NCBI GenBank assembly: GCA_022562915.1
Contig: JADFOJ010000037.1
Location: 1 to 34,295, forward strand
Direction of reading: 5' to 3'
Source: Planctomycetota bacterium
GTDB lineage: Bacteria; Planctomycetota; Phycisphaerae; Phycisphaerales; SM1A02
DNA length: 34,295 nt
Numbering within the stretch: position 1 is the stretch's first letter; the number at the start of each line of letters is the position of its first letter. The translations under genes were made by a program, and so were the position numbers. A model generated the notes under the pieces. That model made no database searches, had not been told where the DNA came from, and worked only from the letters and a program-made list of their open reading frames with translations. Shown in pieces: positions 1-8,925 of this stretch.

Positions 1-76
1 CGACACGGTGGAGGTTTCGCTGGCGTACTTCGAGGAAAAGGGGATGCTGGCGGCGGGCAATCTCTTCGGGCATTAG
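1..76 (+). CDS. 3' end of an unidentified gene (partial)
   Basis: An open frame enters from the left edge and ends at the TAG at 74-76. Only about 24 residues are visible (beginning DTVEVSLAYFEEKG and ending GNLFGH). I do not recognise a family from this tail. It is on the same strand as truA and is separated from the truA start by 112 nt, which contain a palindromic repeat, so the two may or may not share a transcript. High GC3 and the absence of stops in this frame support it being coding. Confidence 0.5.
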   Translation, partial: DTVEVSLAYFEEKGMLAAGNLFGH

Positions 77-111
77 CTTGAGCGCTTCGAAAGGCGCTCC
101 GGGCAAGATGA

Positions 112-166
112 GGGTGGCACGGTCGAGCGAGTCCGCCGCAGGCGGACTCGCTCGACCGTGTCACCC
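112..166. repeat. GTGGCACGG palindromic repeat, copy A (minimal hairpin form)
   Basis: This is a 55-nt inverted repeat: left arm 112-137, loop GCA at 138-140, right arm 141-166. The arms pair over 26 bp with a single G.T wobble (117 with 161). The outer part, GGGTGGCACGGTCGAG, is shared with the other four copies; the inner part (GTCCGCC/GGCGGAC) equals hairpin 1 of copy C. It lacks the asymmetric core found in copies B-E. It begins 35 nt after a stop codon and lies before truA. It could act as a terminator-like hairpin but has no following T tract. Confidence 0.85.
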
Positions 167-188
167 ACTCTCACACTACCATCCACAC

Positions 189-977
189 ATGCCGCGCTAT
201 CGACTCACCGTCGCCTACGACGGCACGAACTTCCACGGCTGGCAGAAGCAGTGCACCGCCGGCGGCGACGCCGCCGTGGACATTCGCACGGCCCAAGGCG
301 TGCTGGAGCAGGCCGTGCGCGAGACCGTTCGCGAGCCCGTCAATGTTCTCGGCGCGTCGCGCACCGACGCCGGCGTGCACGCGGTGGGCCAGGCCGCCGC
401 GTTTACGTGTGACAGCGAGATGGACACCGATCGACTCTGCGCCGCGATCAACGCCCGGCTGCCCGACGACATGCAGGTGCGTCGCGCCGACATAGTGTCC
501 GCCGACTTCAGCCCGATCTCCGATGCGATCGCCAAGGGCTACCGGTACCGGATCGCGTGGGGCCGCGGCGTCCGCGGCGGCCCGCCGCGGCCGCTGTTCG
601 GGCGGTTCACCACCTTCTGGACACCGTACGACCTCGACGCGGCCCGCATGAACCTCGCGGCGCGGCAATTGGTCGGGGAGCACGACTTCGCCAGCTTCAC
701 CCGCGTGGGCCAGGAGCGAGAGAGTACGGTCCGCACGATCCACGACTGCCGGGTCGTCGCCTCACGCCCCCGGCGTCTGCACATCCACGTCGCGGGCGAC
801 GGCTTCCTGTACAACATGGTCCGGATCATCGCCGGCACGCTGATCGAGATCGGCCGCGGCAAGCTCGAGCCCGACGCCATCGAGGGCATCCTCGCCGCCA
901 CCGACCGGTCCGGTGCCGGGGCTACGCTGCCGCCGCAGGGGCTCTGTCTCATGTGGATCAAGTACCCCGAGGCATGA
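189..977 (+). CDS. truA: tRNA pseudouridine(38-40) synthase TruA
   Basis: TruA isomerises uridine to pseudouridine at positions 38-40 of the tRNA anticodon arm in the cytoplasm. The protein of 262 residues opens with MPRYRLTVAYDGTNFHGWQKQ, the typical TruA N-terminus. It carries the catalytic-Asp motif GASRTDAGVHA, and later motifs SFTRVGQE and FLYNMVRIIAGTLIEIGRG, all family hallmarks. The open frame extends upstream to 78, but that extension reads through palindromic repeat copy A and has no TruA similarity, so ATG 189 is the better start; length then matches the usual 250-270 residues. Its TGA overlaps the ATG of the following glycosyltransferase (ATGA), so the two are translationally coupled. 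Confidence 0.95.
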   Translation: MPRYRLTVAYDGTNFHGWQKQCTAGGDAAVDIRTAQGVLEQAVRETVREPVNVLGASRTDAGVHAVGQAAAFTCDSEMDTDRLCAAINARLPDDMQVRRADIVSADFSPISDAIAKGYRYRIAWGRGVRGGPPRPLFGRFTTFWTPYDLDAARMNLAARQLVGEHDFASFTRVGQERESTVRTIHDCRVVASRPRRLHIHVAGDGFLYNMVRIIAGTLIEIGRGKLEPDAIEGILAATDRSGAGATLPPQGLCLMWIKYPEA

Positions 978-2170
978 CGACCTCTCTGAGAATCATGCAC
1001 ATCTCGACCAGGCTGATCCTCGGCGGGTCGCAGGAGAACACGGTCCTGTCCTGCGAGGGCCAGGCCGCCCGGGGCCACGCGGTGAGCCTCGTCTACGGGC
1101 CCATCTACGGCCCGGAGGGATCGCTGCTGGCTCGTGCGCGCAGCCACGGCGGCATCGAGACGATCCAGACGCCGCGACTGGTACGACCCGTCAACCCCGT
1201 CAAGGACCTGCGCTGCTACCGCGACCTGCGCCGCCTGATCGCGGACTGGACACCGGACGTCGTGCACACGCACTCATCGAAAGCCGGCGTGCTGGGGCGC
1301 TTCGCGGCGTGGAAGGAGGGTGTCCGGTGCGTCGTGCACACCGTACACGGGCTGCCTTTTCATCCGTACCAGTCGAGAGTCAAGAACCTCGCGTACATCG
1401 CGGCCGAACGAGCAGCCGCACGCCGCTGCCATCGCATCGTCGTCGTCGCCGACGCGATGCGCGAGCAGGCGCTGGCCGAAGATATCGGCACGGCCGGGCA
1501 GTACGTGACCGTCCTGTCGGGCATGGAAACGGCAACGTTTCTCGAGTCGGGACAATACCGCGACGAGGTTCGCGCCGAACTCGGGTTCGCCCCCGACGAC
1601 TTCGTGCTGGGCACGGTCTCCCGGCTCGCCGAACTCAAGGGTCACGACGACCTGCTCGACGCGCTCGGACCGGTCATGCGAACGAGGGAGAACCTCAAGC
1701 TGCTGTGGATCGGCGACGGCTGGTGGCGCACTCGCCTGATGCGACGCGTCGCCCAACTGCACCTGGCCGACCGCGTCGTGCACACGGGGCTGGTCGAGCC
1801 GGCCAGGATCCCCGGACTACTGGCGGCGTGCGATGCGCTGGCGCACCCCAGCTACCGCGAAGGCCTGCCCCGCGCCGTCCCCCAGGCCCTGCTGAGCGGC
1901 GTGCCCGTCGTGGTCTATGATGTCGATGGCGCCAACGAGGCGTGCTCGCAGGGGCAGACCGGCCGCCTCGTCGAGCCGGGCGACATTGCCGCCCTGAGGG
2001 ACGCGGTGCAGTGGATGATGGACAATCCACGGGAGCGCGCCGCGATGGGCGAGCGGGGCCGCGAAGCCTGCAGGGAGCGTTTCGACGCCTCCACCATGGT
2101 CGAGAAGCTGGAGATGGTCTATGCGTCGGTGCTCGATGTCGTGGTTGGCACTGGTCCTGGCGCTGACTGA
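974..2170 (+). CDS. GT4-family glycosyltransferase
   Basis: A retaining, GT-B fold glycosyltransferase of 398 residues, expected to move a sugar from a nucleotide donor to a lipid- or small-molecule-linked acceptor at the cytoplasmic face of the membrane. The N-terminal Rossmann half has IMHISTRLILGGSQENT and DVVHTHSSKAGVLGR. The C-terminal half has LGTVSRLAELKGHDDLL, and the nucleotide-binding stretch SYREGLPRAVPQALLSG, in which the E-x7-E pair reads E296 and Q304, a variant seen in WbnH/PglA-like GT4 enzymes. The start is the ATG overlapping the truA stop; the longer frame upstream is a truA shadow. The 3' end overlaps the next gene by about 35 nt. Acceptor and sugar cannot be told from sequence. 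It does not look like BshA (no matching N-terminus). Confidence 0.88.
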   Translation: MTTSLRIMHISTRLILGGSQENTVLSCEGQAARGHAVSLVYGPIYGPEGSLLARARSHGGIETIQTPRLVRPVNPVKDLRCYRDLRRLIADWTPDVVHTHSSKAGVLGRFAAWKEGVRCVVHTVHGLPFHPYQSRVKNLAYIAAERAAARRCHRIVVVADAMREQALAEDIGTAGQYVTVLSGMETATFLESGQYRDEVRAELGFAPDDFVLGTVSRLAELKGHDDLLDALGPVMRTRENLKLLWIGDGWWRTRLMRRVAQLHLADRVVHTGLVEPARIPGLLAACDALAHPSYREGLPRAVPQALLSGVPVVVYDVDGANEACSQGQTGRLVEPGDIAALRDAVQWMMDNPRERAAMGERGREACRERFDASTMVEKLEMVYASVLDVVVGTGPGAD

Positions 2171-4268
2171 GCCCTCCGGCGGCCAGGTGCTCGACCTCGA
2201 CGGGACCGCCCCCGCCCCCGGGCCGCCGGCGCTGGGCATGGGCACGTACGCGGCCGATCTCGCCCGGCGCCTCGAGCAGGAAATGACCGATCTCGCCGCC
2301 GGGGCCGAAGGCAGCGGGACGGTCACCGAGGCGATCGCGCGGGGCAAGATCAAGTTCCGCCAGATCGCGGCCAGGCTCCTGGAGCAGGGCGACCGGTCGG
2401 GTCCCGCCGGCAGCACGGTGGTCCTGGCGGGCATGCGGCTGGCGCGCGGGCGGGCCGGCCTCGACGAACTCCTGGACCGGCTCGGTTCGTCGCCGGATGA
2501 CCTCGAACCCGCCCGCGCGGCGCTGCACCGTTTCAACAGCCCGACACTGGTCTGGAGCACCGAACCGGACCCCGAGGATCCTGACGGCCTGGACACCGCC
2601 CTTGCCGCACACCTTGCGCCGCTGGCCGAGGCCGTACGACTGCTGGCGCCCGGGGAGACGGTCAACCACTGGCTCACCAGCAGCGAGGTGCGGGCAGGTG
2701 CCGGCGAGACACTCAAGACGACGCTCCCGGAGATGCTGGGCGTACTCGTGGCGATGGCGAGTACGGCCGAACTGCCCGGCGACGGCTCCCTCGCGCTGCA
2801 CCGGACCACGGTGTTCCTTCAGCGCGGCGCAGACTTCCATGAGTTCCGACCGCGGATCCGCGTCTACGCCCGGCTGCTCATCGAGGCGCTGGAGCTGGCG
2901 ACGGACGTGGACCGGGCCGCGTGGCTCGATGACACCCAGCGACTCACGTGCCGCGCGATCATTTCGGCGGCGATCGTGGAGTTCGGCGCGCGAGAGACGC
3001 GCGACCTCGGCGCCCGGCGGCTCCAGCGGCTCGCGGACTCCAGGGACGTCATCCGGCGCATCTCGGTGCTCTACGATGTCGCCCGCGAGGCGGCGCCGGG
3101 CCGATCCCGCACCCGTATGCCGGCGCTCGATATGGAACCCGTCACGCGCGCCTTCGCCGCGATCGTGACGGCGTCCGGCGAGAACACGCCGGGCGACCGG
3201 CCCCGGCTCGACCACCTCGAGGCGATACTCGACCGCATGATCGCGTACCGCGAACTGGAGACCCCGGCACTCACCCGCGAGTTGCGCCCTTCGTGGCGAA
3301 AGCTCCACGACGGCTACCGGCGCACGGAGCGCGCGGTCGTCGAACTGCTTCCCCGGCTCACGACGTCGCCCGACGCGCTGGCGGACCCCGCACTAGCCAG
3401 CCTCGTTGCCAAACACAGGCAGTATCTCGAGGACCTTCAGCGACTGGAGGCGCTGCCCCGGTGGCTCGAGACCATCCGGCAGACCGCGCCCAGGGCGGCC
3501 GGCCCCTTCGCTGCCCGCGTACGGAAGATCATCTCCGACCTCGGCAACCAGGCTCGCCGGCCCCAGGCCATCGAGGCGATCGACCAGCTGGACCGCCGGA
3601 TGCGGTCGTACTTTCCCATGCCCTTCGAAGCCCGGCTTGTTGACGGCGACCGCGTGGCGATCATCGCCACCGGCGGGTTGAGTGCCCAACTCGCCGCCGA
3701 GATCGACCGGCAGCGGCACGACTGGGCCGGCGCATGGGGCGCCGGCAAGGAGCAGGACATTCAGCGGCGCCTGGACATGCTCCAGCAACTGACGTCGATC
3801 ATGGCGCAGAGCACGCCGCTGCTGCAGCGCAGCGACGCCGCGGACCTGCTCAACCGCTGGGCCGCGTGGGAATTGGAACCCATGACCGTTGCCCGGTTCG
3901 TCGGCGACCTGGGCAACCGCCTCAAGCTCGCGACGACCGCGGCCATCGAGGGCGACGACAGTGCTCTTGCCGAACAGCTCGACCACATCCGGTCACCCGA
4001 AGCGGCGTTGCTGTCGACGCTGCTGGAGACACTTGCACCACCGATGGAGGCACTGCCGTCCGGACCGCTGTCGATCATGGGCCAGTCGATATCGCCACCG
4101 GCGCCGGACGCATGGATGGGTGCCCATCGGCGCGAGCTGGCTGACCTGTGCCGCTACTCGATGGAACTGGAACATGCCCGCACCACCGGCCGCGGGCCCT
4201 TGACGCTGGCGCTGTCGAGCTGGGTCGCCGAACTCGCCGCCACGCTCCTTCAAGAGATCTCGCCATGA
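2136..4268 (+). CDS. unknown alpha-helical protein with an N-terminal signal-like segment
   Basis: A protein of 710 residues from ATG 2136 (MSWLALVLALTEPSGG), or 715 from ATG 2121. The short hydrophobic start suggests export or membrane tethering, although the n-region lacks positive charge in the shorter form and has two Arg in the longer. The rest is rich in Ala, Leu, Arg and Glu and looks almost wholly helical (for example LARRLEQEMTDLA and RLDMLQQLTSIM); I see no catalytic motif, metal site or repeat I can name. It overlaps the glycosyltransferase upstream and ends in an ATGA overlap with the PIG-L gene, so it is embedded in one operon with three glycan or small-molecule enzymes. Its function is unknown; a scaffold or envelope partner is only a guess. 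Confidence 0.8.
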   Translation: MSWLALVLALTEPSGGQVLDLDGTAPAPGPPALGMGTYAADLARRLEQEMTDLAAGAEGSGTVTEAIARGKIKFRQIAARLLEQGDRSGPAGSTVVLAGMRLARGRAGLDELLDRLGSSPDDLEPARAALHRFNSPTLVWSTEPDPEDPDGLDTALAAHLAPLAEAVRLLAPGETVNHWLTSSEVRAGAGETLKTTLPEMLGVLVAMASTAELPGDGSLALHRTTVFLQRGADFHEFRPRIRVYARLLIEALELATDVDRAAWLDDTQRLTCRAIISAAIVEFGARETRDLGARRLQRLADSRDVIRRISVLYDVAREAAPGRSRTRMPALDMEPVTRAFAAIVTASGENTPGDRPRLDHLEAILDRMIAYRELETPALTRELRPSWRKLHDGYRRTERAVVELLPRLTTSPDALADPALASLVAKHRQYLEDLQRLEALPRWLETIRQTAPRAAGPFAARVRKIISDLGNQARRPQAIEAIDQLDRRMRSYFPMPFEARLVDGDRVAIIATGGLSAQLAAEIDRQRHDWAGAWGAGKEQDIQRRLDMLQQLTSIMAQSTPLLQRSDAADLLNRWAAWELEPMTVARFVGDLGNRLKLATTAAIEGDDSALAEQLDHIRSPEAALLSTLLETLAPPMEALPSGPLSIMGQSISPPAPDAWMGAHRRELADLCRYSMELEHARTTGRGPLTLALSSWVAELAATLLQEISP

Positions 4269-4942
4269 ACATTCTCGTGGTCGGCCCGCATCCGGACGAC
4301 CAGGAACTCGGCATGGGCGGCACGATCGCCCGGCTCGTCGAGCAGGGGCACGACGTCCTGATGCTGGACATGACCAACGGCGAGCCGACGCCGCACGGCG
4401 ACCCCGCCACCAGGGCCGTCGAGGCCGCGCGGGCCGCAGAGATCCTCGGCGCTCGACGCCGCCTGTTGGACCTGCCCAACCGCGAACTGGTGCACTCGAT
4501 CGCGGCGCGGCACCTCGTGGCGGGCGTGATCCGGGAACACCGCGCCGAGATCGTCTTCACGCCGTCGATGCCCGATGCGCACCCCGACCACGTCGCCACC
4601 ACCCGCATCGTCGAGGACGCGAGGTTCGACGCCAAGCTCACCGGCACCGACATGCCCGGCGAGCCGATCTACCCGCGCCTGCTGATCTATTACTACTGCA
4701 CGCACCTGCGGACGATTCCAAGGCCGAGCTTCCTGCTGGATATCAGCGGCTACCAGGATGTGAAGCGCCGCGCGATCCTCGCGTACGAGACGCAGTTCGT
4801 CATGCCGGAGAAGAACCGGCAAATAGTCGACTGGCTCGATGCAGCCGGCACGTACTTCGGCAGCCGGATCCGGACGGCCGCGGCAGAACCGTTCTTCGTC
4901 AAGGAGCCGCTGGGACTGACCTCGCTGGATGACTTGACGTGA
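4265..4942 (+). CDS. PIG-L family N-deacetylase (BshB/LmbE type)
   Basis: A zinc-dependent de-N-acetylase of 225 residues that removes acetyl groups from GlcNAc-type substrates. The N-terminus has GPHPDDQELGMGG, with metal ligands H9 and D12 and the likely general base D11. The third ligand is H109 in DAHPDH. The stretch TNGEPTPHGDPATRAVEA and DLPNREL are typical of the BshB1-like branch, which deacetylates GlcNAc-malate in bacillithiol synthesis. The start is ATG 4265, overlapping the previous stop; the frame is open to 4148 but that lies inside the upstream gene. The GTGA overlap at its end couples it to a GNAT gene. The true substrate is not determined by sequence; no bshA- or bshC-like gene is visible here. 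Confidence 0.9.
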   Translation: MNILVVGPHPDDQELGMGGTIARLVEQGHDVLMLDMTNGEPTPHGDPATRAVEAARAAEILGARRRLLDLPNRELVHSIAARHLVAGVIREHRAEIVFTPSMPDAHPDHVATTRIVEDARFDAKLTGTDMPGEPIYPRLLIYYYCTHLRTIPRPSFLLDISGYQDVKRRAILAYETQFVMPEKNRQIVDWLDAAGTYFGSRIRTAAAEPFFVKEPLGLTSLDDLT

Positions 4943-5502
4943 ATGCGCGCACAGCCGGGATTCGACTCGCCACACCCGACGACCTGCCCGGCATCCTGGA
5001 GATCAGCAACTGGGCGGCGCTGCACACGGCCGCCAACTTCGCCGTCGAGCCGGAGACGCCCGATGAGTGGCGAGATGACTACGACCGGACGCACGAGATG
5101 TTCCCGTGGCTCGTCGCCACCGGCGACACGGGCGACACCGGCGCGGTACTCGGTTTCGCAAAGGCGTCGCCGTGGAAGGGCCGCTGCGCGTATGCGTGGA
5201 CCGCCGAGACGACGGTGTACGTCCACGGCAACCACCACGGCCGCGGCCTCGGCACAGCCCTGTACACGAAACTCATCGAGACGTTACGCGCCCAGGGCTA
5301 CCGCACACTGCTCGGCGGGATCACACAGCCCAACCCCGCCAGTGTGAAGCTGCACGAGTCGCTGGGGTTCCGGCGGGTGGCGCTGCTGGAGCAGGTCGGC
5401 TGGAAATTCGACCGCTGGCACGACGTGGGCTACTGGCAACTCGACCTCGCCGGCGACACCGGCACCCCGGCCCCGATCACGCCGGTCGGCGGCGTGTTCT
5501 AG
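4939..5502 (+). CDS. GNAT N-acetyltransferase, phosphinothricin/methionine-sulfone acetyltransferase-like
   Basis: A GNAT-fold acetyl-CoA-dependent N-acetyltransferase of 187 residues. The start is GTG 4939, overlapping the PIG-L stop (GTGA); the nearby ATG at 4943 is out of frame. The acetyl-CoA pyrophosphate loop is HGRGLG at about 100-105, preceded by the strand TTVYVHGNHH, and followed by the motif NPASVKLHESLGFRRV and a Trp-rich end (GWKFDRWHDVGYWQLDL). This arrangement is that of the Pat/Bar/YncA subgroup, which acetylates small amines such as phosphinothricin or methionine sulfone. Following a deacetylase in a coupled operon, it could instead re-acylate the amine that enzyme exposes; that is inference. 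It ends the + strand operon, converging on the next gene with 75 nt between. Confidence 0.88.
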   Translation: MNARTAGIRLATPDDLPGILEISNWAALHTAANFAVEPETPDEWRDDYDRTHEMFPWLVATGDTGDTGAVLGFAKASPWKGRCAYAWTAETTVYVHGNHHGRGLGTALYTKLIETLRAQGYRTLLGGITQPNPASVKLHESLGFRRVALLEQVGWKFDRWHDVGYWQLDLAGDTGTPAPITPVGGVF

Positions 5503-5577
5503 CCCGGGTTCAGCCCTCGTGACACAGGCTATCAAGAGGTGACCGGTCGTTGCCGGAGGGAGAAACTTCGCGGCACG

Positions 5578-8500
5578 TCATGTCCAATTGCCCAGAAGGA
5601 TCAGGAAGTCGCGGATTCCCACCACGCCGTCACCATCGAGGTCGGCCGGCGAGTCGGTGTCGCCCCACTCGAACAACAGGATCAACAGGTCGTTGGTGTC
5701 CACGCGGCAGTCGCCGTCGATGTCCCCGACCGGCTGCTCGACGGGGGTGAGCAGCACGGCGGTCGTACCGCGCCACGATCTCGCCGTGCCGACGATCTGG
5801 CCCTGGTCATTGATTGCGCGGGCACTCTCGATGGACAGGTCGAGGTCCCAGGGTACGACGTCGTTGAGGATCGTCGGGACGCCGTTGTGCCAGGCCACGG
5901 CAACAGAGACCGGCGGTGAGTCGTCCGTGCACGCGCTCAATCCCACGACAACGCCATCGTTGTTCACGTCCGATGCAGTCGTCAGGTTGTGTCCTGCCAG
6001 CGGCTCGAACACCGTGAAACGCCCGGCACTCCACACGAATCCTCGCGCGAGACCCACGGGGGAATCAGGGTTATCCGGATTGAGTATGCTCCCGCGGCCC
6101 GCCACGACATTGGCGTCGTTCACCGCGCGAGCCCCGCTGCTGAACCCGCCCGGGATCGGTGGGATGATGGTCAATTCACCGCCAGGTTGGAGGATGAACC
6201 CGGACTCCTGTCCGGCCACGTAGAAGCCGCCCACGATCACGCCGTCGTCGGTGATGTCCCGGGGATCGCCGCCTCCCGGAAGATCGAGCACCTCGACGGT
6301 GCCTTCGTGCCAGGCAACTGCCGACACCCCGGACGATCCAACGATCGTGCCATCGCTGCTTATGGCTCGCGCCCAACTCCACCTGTCGCCCGGGGTCGGT
6401 TCCAGAATCGTCCACGTTCCATTGTCGTAGAGAAGACCGCGACTGCCCAGCTGCCCGCTTGACACGACGCCGGCGATCTGGCGGGACTCGTTCACGTCAA
6501 CGGCCTGGTAATCACCTGACAGTGTCCCAATGCCGAGCGGCATGAGCCCGTTCTCGGCGGTCCAGAGAAACGCCCGCATGCCGATCCATCCGAGTGAGCC
6601 GACGACGTCCCCTTGCTCGTTGAGTCCCAGGCCGTCGGAGCGAAGCCCATCAGGCCCTTCGATGATCGTGACCTCGTACCGACAGGGCAGGTAGGGCGGC
6701 GCATCGAACTCCGGGCAGACCGTCCACCTGGCGAAATTGTTCGAACCGACGCCGCCGGCGGTCGCGAACTCGCCGCCGGCGAAGAGTATCGTGCCGCGGC
6801 CGGTGTCCAGGGAGGCCAGGACCGAGACGCGTGTGTCGATACCCGAATCCAACGGCGTCCACAACGCCCCGTTCCAGCGCGCGATCATGGAGGCGGGCGT
6901 TCCCCCGGCCACGTCGAAGAAGCCACCGGCGTACAGGGCGGTCGTCCCCCTGGTCTCCATCACGGTGACCAGGGAAGCCACCCACCCGAGCGCGCCGTCG
7001 CCGACGGACGACCACGAGTGCCCGTCCCACCGGGCGACGCCGTTGACGACCACGCCGCCCACGGTGTCGAACGAGCCCCCGGCGTAGAGCGCCGGGCCTC
7101 GACCGTCGTCGTAGACCGCCAGCGCGTGGATTTTCCGGCCCCCGTAGATGTCGACACCGCCGCCAACGTCGGACCACGACGACCCGTCGAACCGCGCTAT
7201 GCCACCGATCCCGGCGCCGTCGACGTTCGAGAAACCCCCGGCAACGTAGAGGGCGGGACCTGAACCGTCGTCGTACACCGCCATGTCCAGGATCGTCCCG
7301 GGCGTGTCGGCGATCGGAGTCCAGGTGCCGTCGATCCACTTGCCAAAGTAGGCGCCCGGCAGGTTCCCGTACGCGTACAGCGCCGGCCCCGTGCCGTCGT
7401 CGAACGAGATCAGGCGACTCACGACCACCGCGCCTGCGCTGACGTCCGTCCACGACGTCCCGTCCCAACGGAACAGGCCACCCGATTCGCAACCGGCGGA
7501 CGTGTCGGTGCCGACAAAGAGTACCTCGCCATCGCCTGACCCGTCATCAAACAGCTCGATGGCACGCACGGTGCATTCCAGACCGTCGCCGAGCGGATGC
7601 CACTGCCCACCGTCGAAACGGGCGATGTTGCTGGTGTCTACATCCCCGGCGAACGGGAACCAACCGCCGACATAGACGCCGGGCTCGACGCCCGCACCTG
7701 CCTCAACGGAGCGCATGACTTTGACCTTGCCGGAATCGACCCGGCCGACGCCCCCTCCGTGGCGGCGCCACTCACTGCCATCCCAACTGAAAACGAAGTC
7801 GCTTGAGCCGGCGGCGTACAGCGCCGGCCCCGATCCCGCGTCGAAAACGGCAAGGGCGTTCGCCGATTGTGCACCCTCACCGACAGACGACCAGGAGGCA
7901 CCGTCCCACCGGGCGATGCCGTCGGCGGAAACGCCGCCGGCGTGATCGAAGTCGCCGGTCGCATACAGCGCCGGACCGCGACCGTCGTCAAACACGGCCA
8001 AGGCCTCGACGGGGCCATTCAGCCCGGTGCCAAGCGGCGACCACGCCTCGCCATCCCATTTGGCGATCCTGTTGGCCGGGCGGCCGCCGGCCGCGAGGAA
8101 CCTGCCGGCGACGTAGAGGGCCGGACCGGTTCCGTCATCGAAAGCGGTCATGGCTTTGGCTCTGTCGTCGATGCCGGCCCCCAACGCCGACCAGCCCCGG
8201 CCGTTCCACTGCGCGATGTTGGCGGCAGCGACGCCACCGGCCTCGATGAATTGGCCCGCGGCGTACAACGCCGGTCCGGAGCCGTCGTCAAACGCCGCCA
8301 CCGACTTGACGATTGCCGCTTCGCTGTTACTCAGACCACCGCCGACGTCCGACCAGGCCTCCCCGTTCCACTTCGCAATGCTGCTGACCGAGACTTCGCC
8401 CGCCAGCGAAAAGAACCCGGCCACGAACAGCGCCGGGCCGGCGCCGTCGTCGTCGAACACGGCCATGGATTCGACCCAGTTGGTGCCACCCAGGCCGCCC

Positions 8501-8925
8501 GCAGGCGAGGACCACGTCTCGCCGTCCCAGAAGGCAACGCCCTCGGACTGGATTCCACCGACCGTCTGGAAGCTCCCACCGACGGCGAGGACCAGCCCCG
8601 TGCCATCGTCAAACGGCGTGAACGCTCGCACCAGGCCCGACGGAACTCCGCCATCTCCGACCCGCGCCCAACCGGTGTCCGTCATCCGTAGCATTCGATC
8701 CGTGTGCGGGCTGCCAGCGGACATCCAGCCGCCTACGTACAACGCCGGCCCCGTGCCGTCGTCGAAGGCGGCGATGGCGCGCAGGAAGCCGTGCAACTCG
8801 CCCGACGCAAACTGGTCGGACCAGAGTGATTCACAAGGCTGAGCGGCCAGAGGCGAGGCAACGATCGCCGTGGCACAGGCGACGCCGGCGACGAACAGCG
8901 TTCTGGATGGCGTCAGGGACATCAT
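5578..8925 (-). CDS. exported repeat protein: propeller-like repeats, HAF-like repeats and C-terminal dockerin-like pair
   Basis: A protein of 1115 residues. Residues 1-28 form a signal peptide (MMSLTPSRTLFVAGVAC, cleavage near AAQPC). It then has 14 repeats of about 50 residues with the pattern FDDGTGPALYVGG-x-IARWDG-x-WSxVGxG, probably stacked as beta-propeller blades. Next come about six HAF-like extracellular repeats (AINDQGQIVGTAR, DVNNDGVVVGLS, AVNDANVVAGRG). The last 50 residues (1066-1115) hold two calcium loops, GDIDGDCRVDTNDLL and ADLDGDGVVGIRDFL, each followed by an L-x-x-W motif, as in dockerin type I and the GC-type dockerin of Phycisphaerae. It probably sits on the cell surface or is secreted. 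There is no clear Shine-Dalgarno before the tandem ATGATG start. The natural ligand is unknown. Confidence 0.88.
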   Translation of the reverse strand: MMSLTPSRTLFVAGVACATAIVASPLAAQPCESLWSDQFASGELHGFLRAIAAFDDGTGPALYVGGWMSAGSPHTDRMLRMTDTGWARVGDGGVPSGLVRAFTPFDDGTGLVLAVGGSFQTVGGIQSEGVAFWDGETWSSPAGGLGGTNWVESMAVFDDDGAGPALFVAGFFSLAGEVSVSSIAKWNGEAWSDVGGGLSNSEAAIVKSVAAFDDGSGPALYAAGQFIEAGGVAAANIAQWNGRGWSALGAGIDDRAKAMTAFDDGTGPALYVAGRFLAAGGRPANRIAKWDGEAWSPLGTGLNGPVEALAVFDDGRGPALYATGDFDHAGGVSADGIARWDGASWSSVGEGAQSANALAVFDAGSGPALYAAGSSDFVFSWDGSEWRRHGGGVGRVDSGKVKVMRSVEAGAGVEPGVYVGGWFPFAGDVDTSNIARFDGGQWHPLGDGLECTVRAIELFDDGSGDGEVLFVGTDTSAGCESGGLFRWDGTSWTDVSAGAVVVSRLISFDDGTGPALYAYGNLPGAYFGKWIDGTWTPIADTPGTILDMAVYDDGSGPALYVAGGFSNVDGAGIGGIARFDGSSWSDVGGGVDIYGGRKIHALAVYDDGRGPALYAGGSFDTVGGVVVNGVARWDGHSWSSVGDGALGWVASLVTVMETRGTTALYAGGFFDVAGGTPASMIARWNGALWTPLDSGIDTRVSVLASLDTGRGTILFAGGEFATAGGVGSNNFARWTVCPEFDAPPYLPCRYEVTIIEGPDGLRSDGLGLNEQGDVVGSLGWIGMRAFLWTAENGLMPLGIGTLSGDYQAVDVNESRQIAGVVSSGQLGSRGLLYDNGTWTILEPTPGDRWSWARAISSDGTIVGSSGVSAVAWHEGTVEVLDLPGGGDPRDITDDGVIVGGFYVAGQESGFILQPGGELTIIPPIPGGFSSGARAVNDANVVAGRGSILNPDNPDSPVGLARGFVWSAGRFTVFEPLAGHNLTTASDVNNDGVVVGLSACTDDSPPVSVAVAWHNGVPTILNDVVPWDLDLSIESARAINDQGQIVGTARSWRGTTAVLLTPVEQPVGDIDGDCRVDTNDLLILLFEWGDTDSPADLDGDGVVGIRDFLILLGNWT
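6718..8774 (-). repeat. 14 tandem coding repeats of about 50 codons (FDDGxGPALY type)
   Basis: The reading frame repeats the phrase FDD-G-x-GPALY-x-GG followed by I-A-x-W-D/N-G and W-S-x-x-G. I count 14 copies from residue about 52 onward; copies 8, 9, 13 and 14 are the most diverged. Each phrase sits at roughly 135-165 nt intervals. Bounds are approximate. Confidence 0.75.

Noticed and set aside
4265-5502. Bacillithiol pathway (bshA-bshB-bshC) call
   Set aside because: Only the deacetylase fits. The glycosyltransferase lacks BshA features and no BshC-like gene is present, so specific pathway symbols are not justified.
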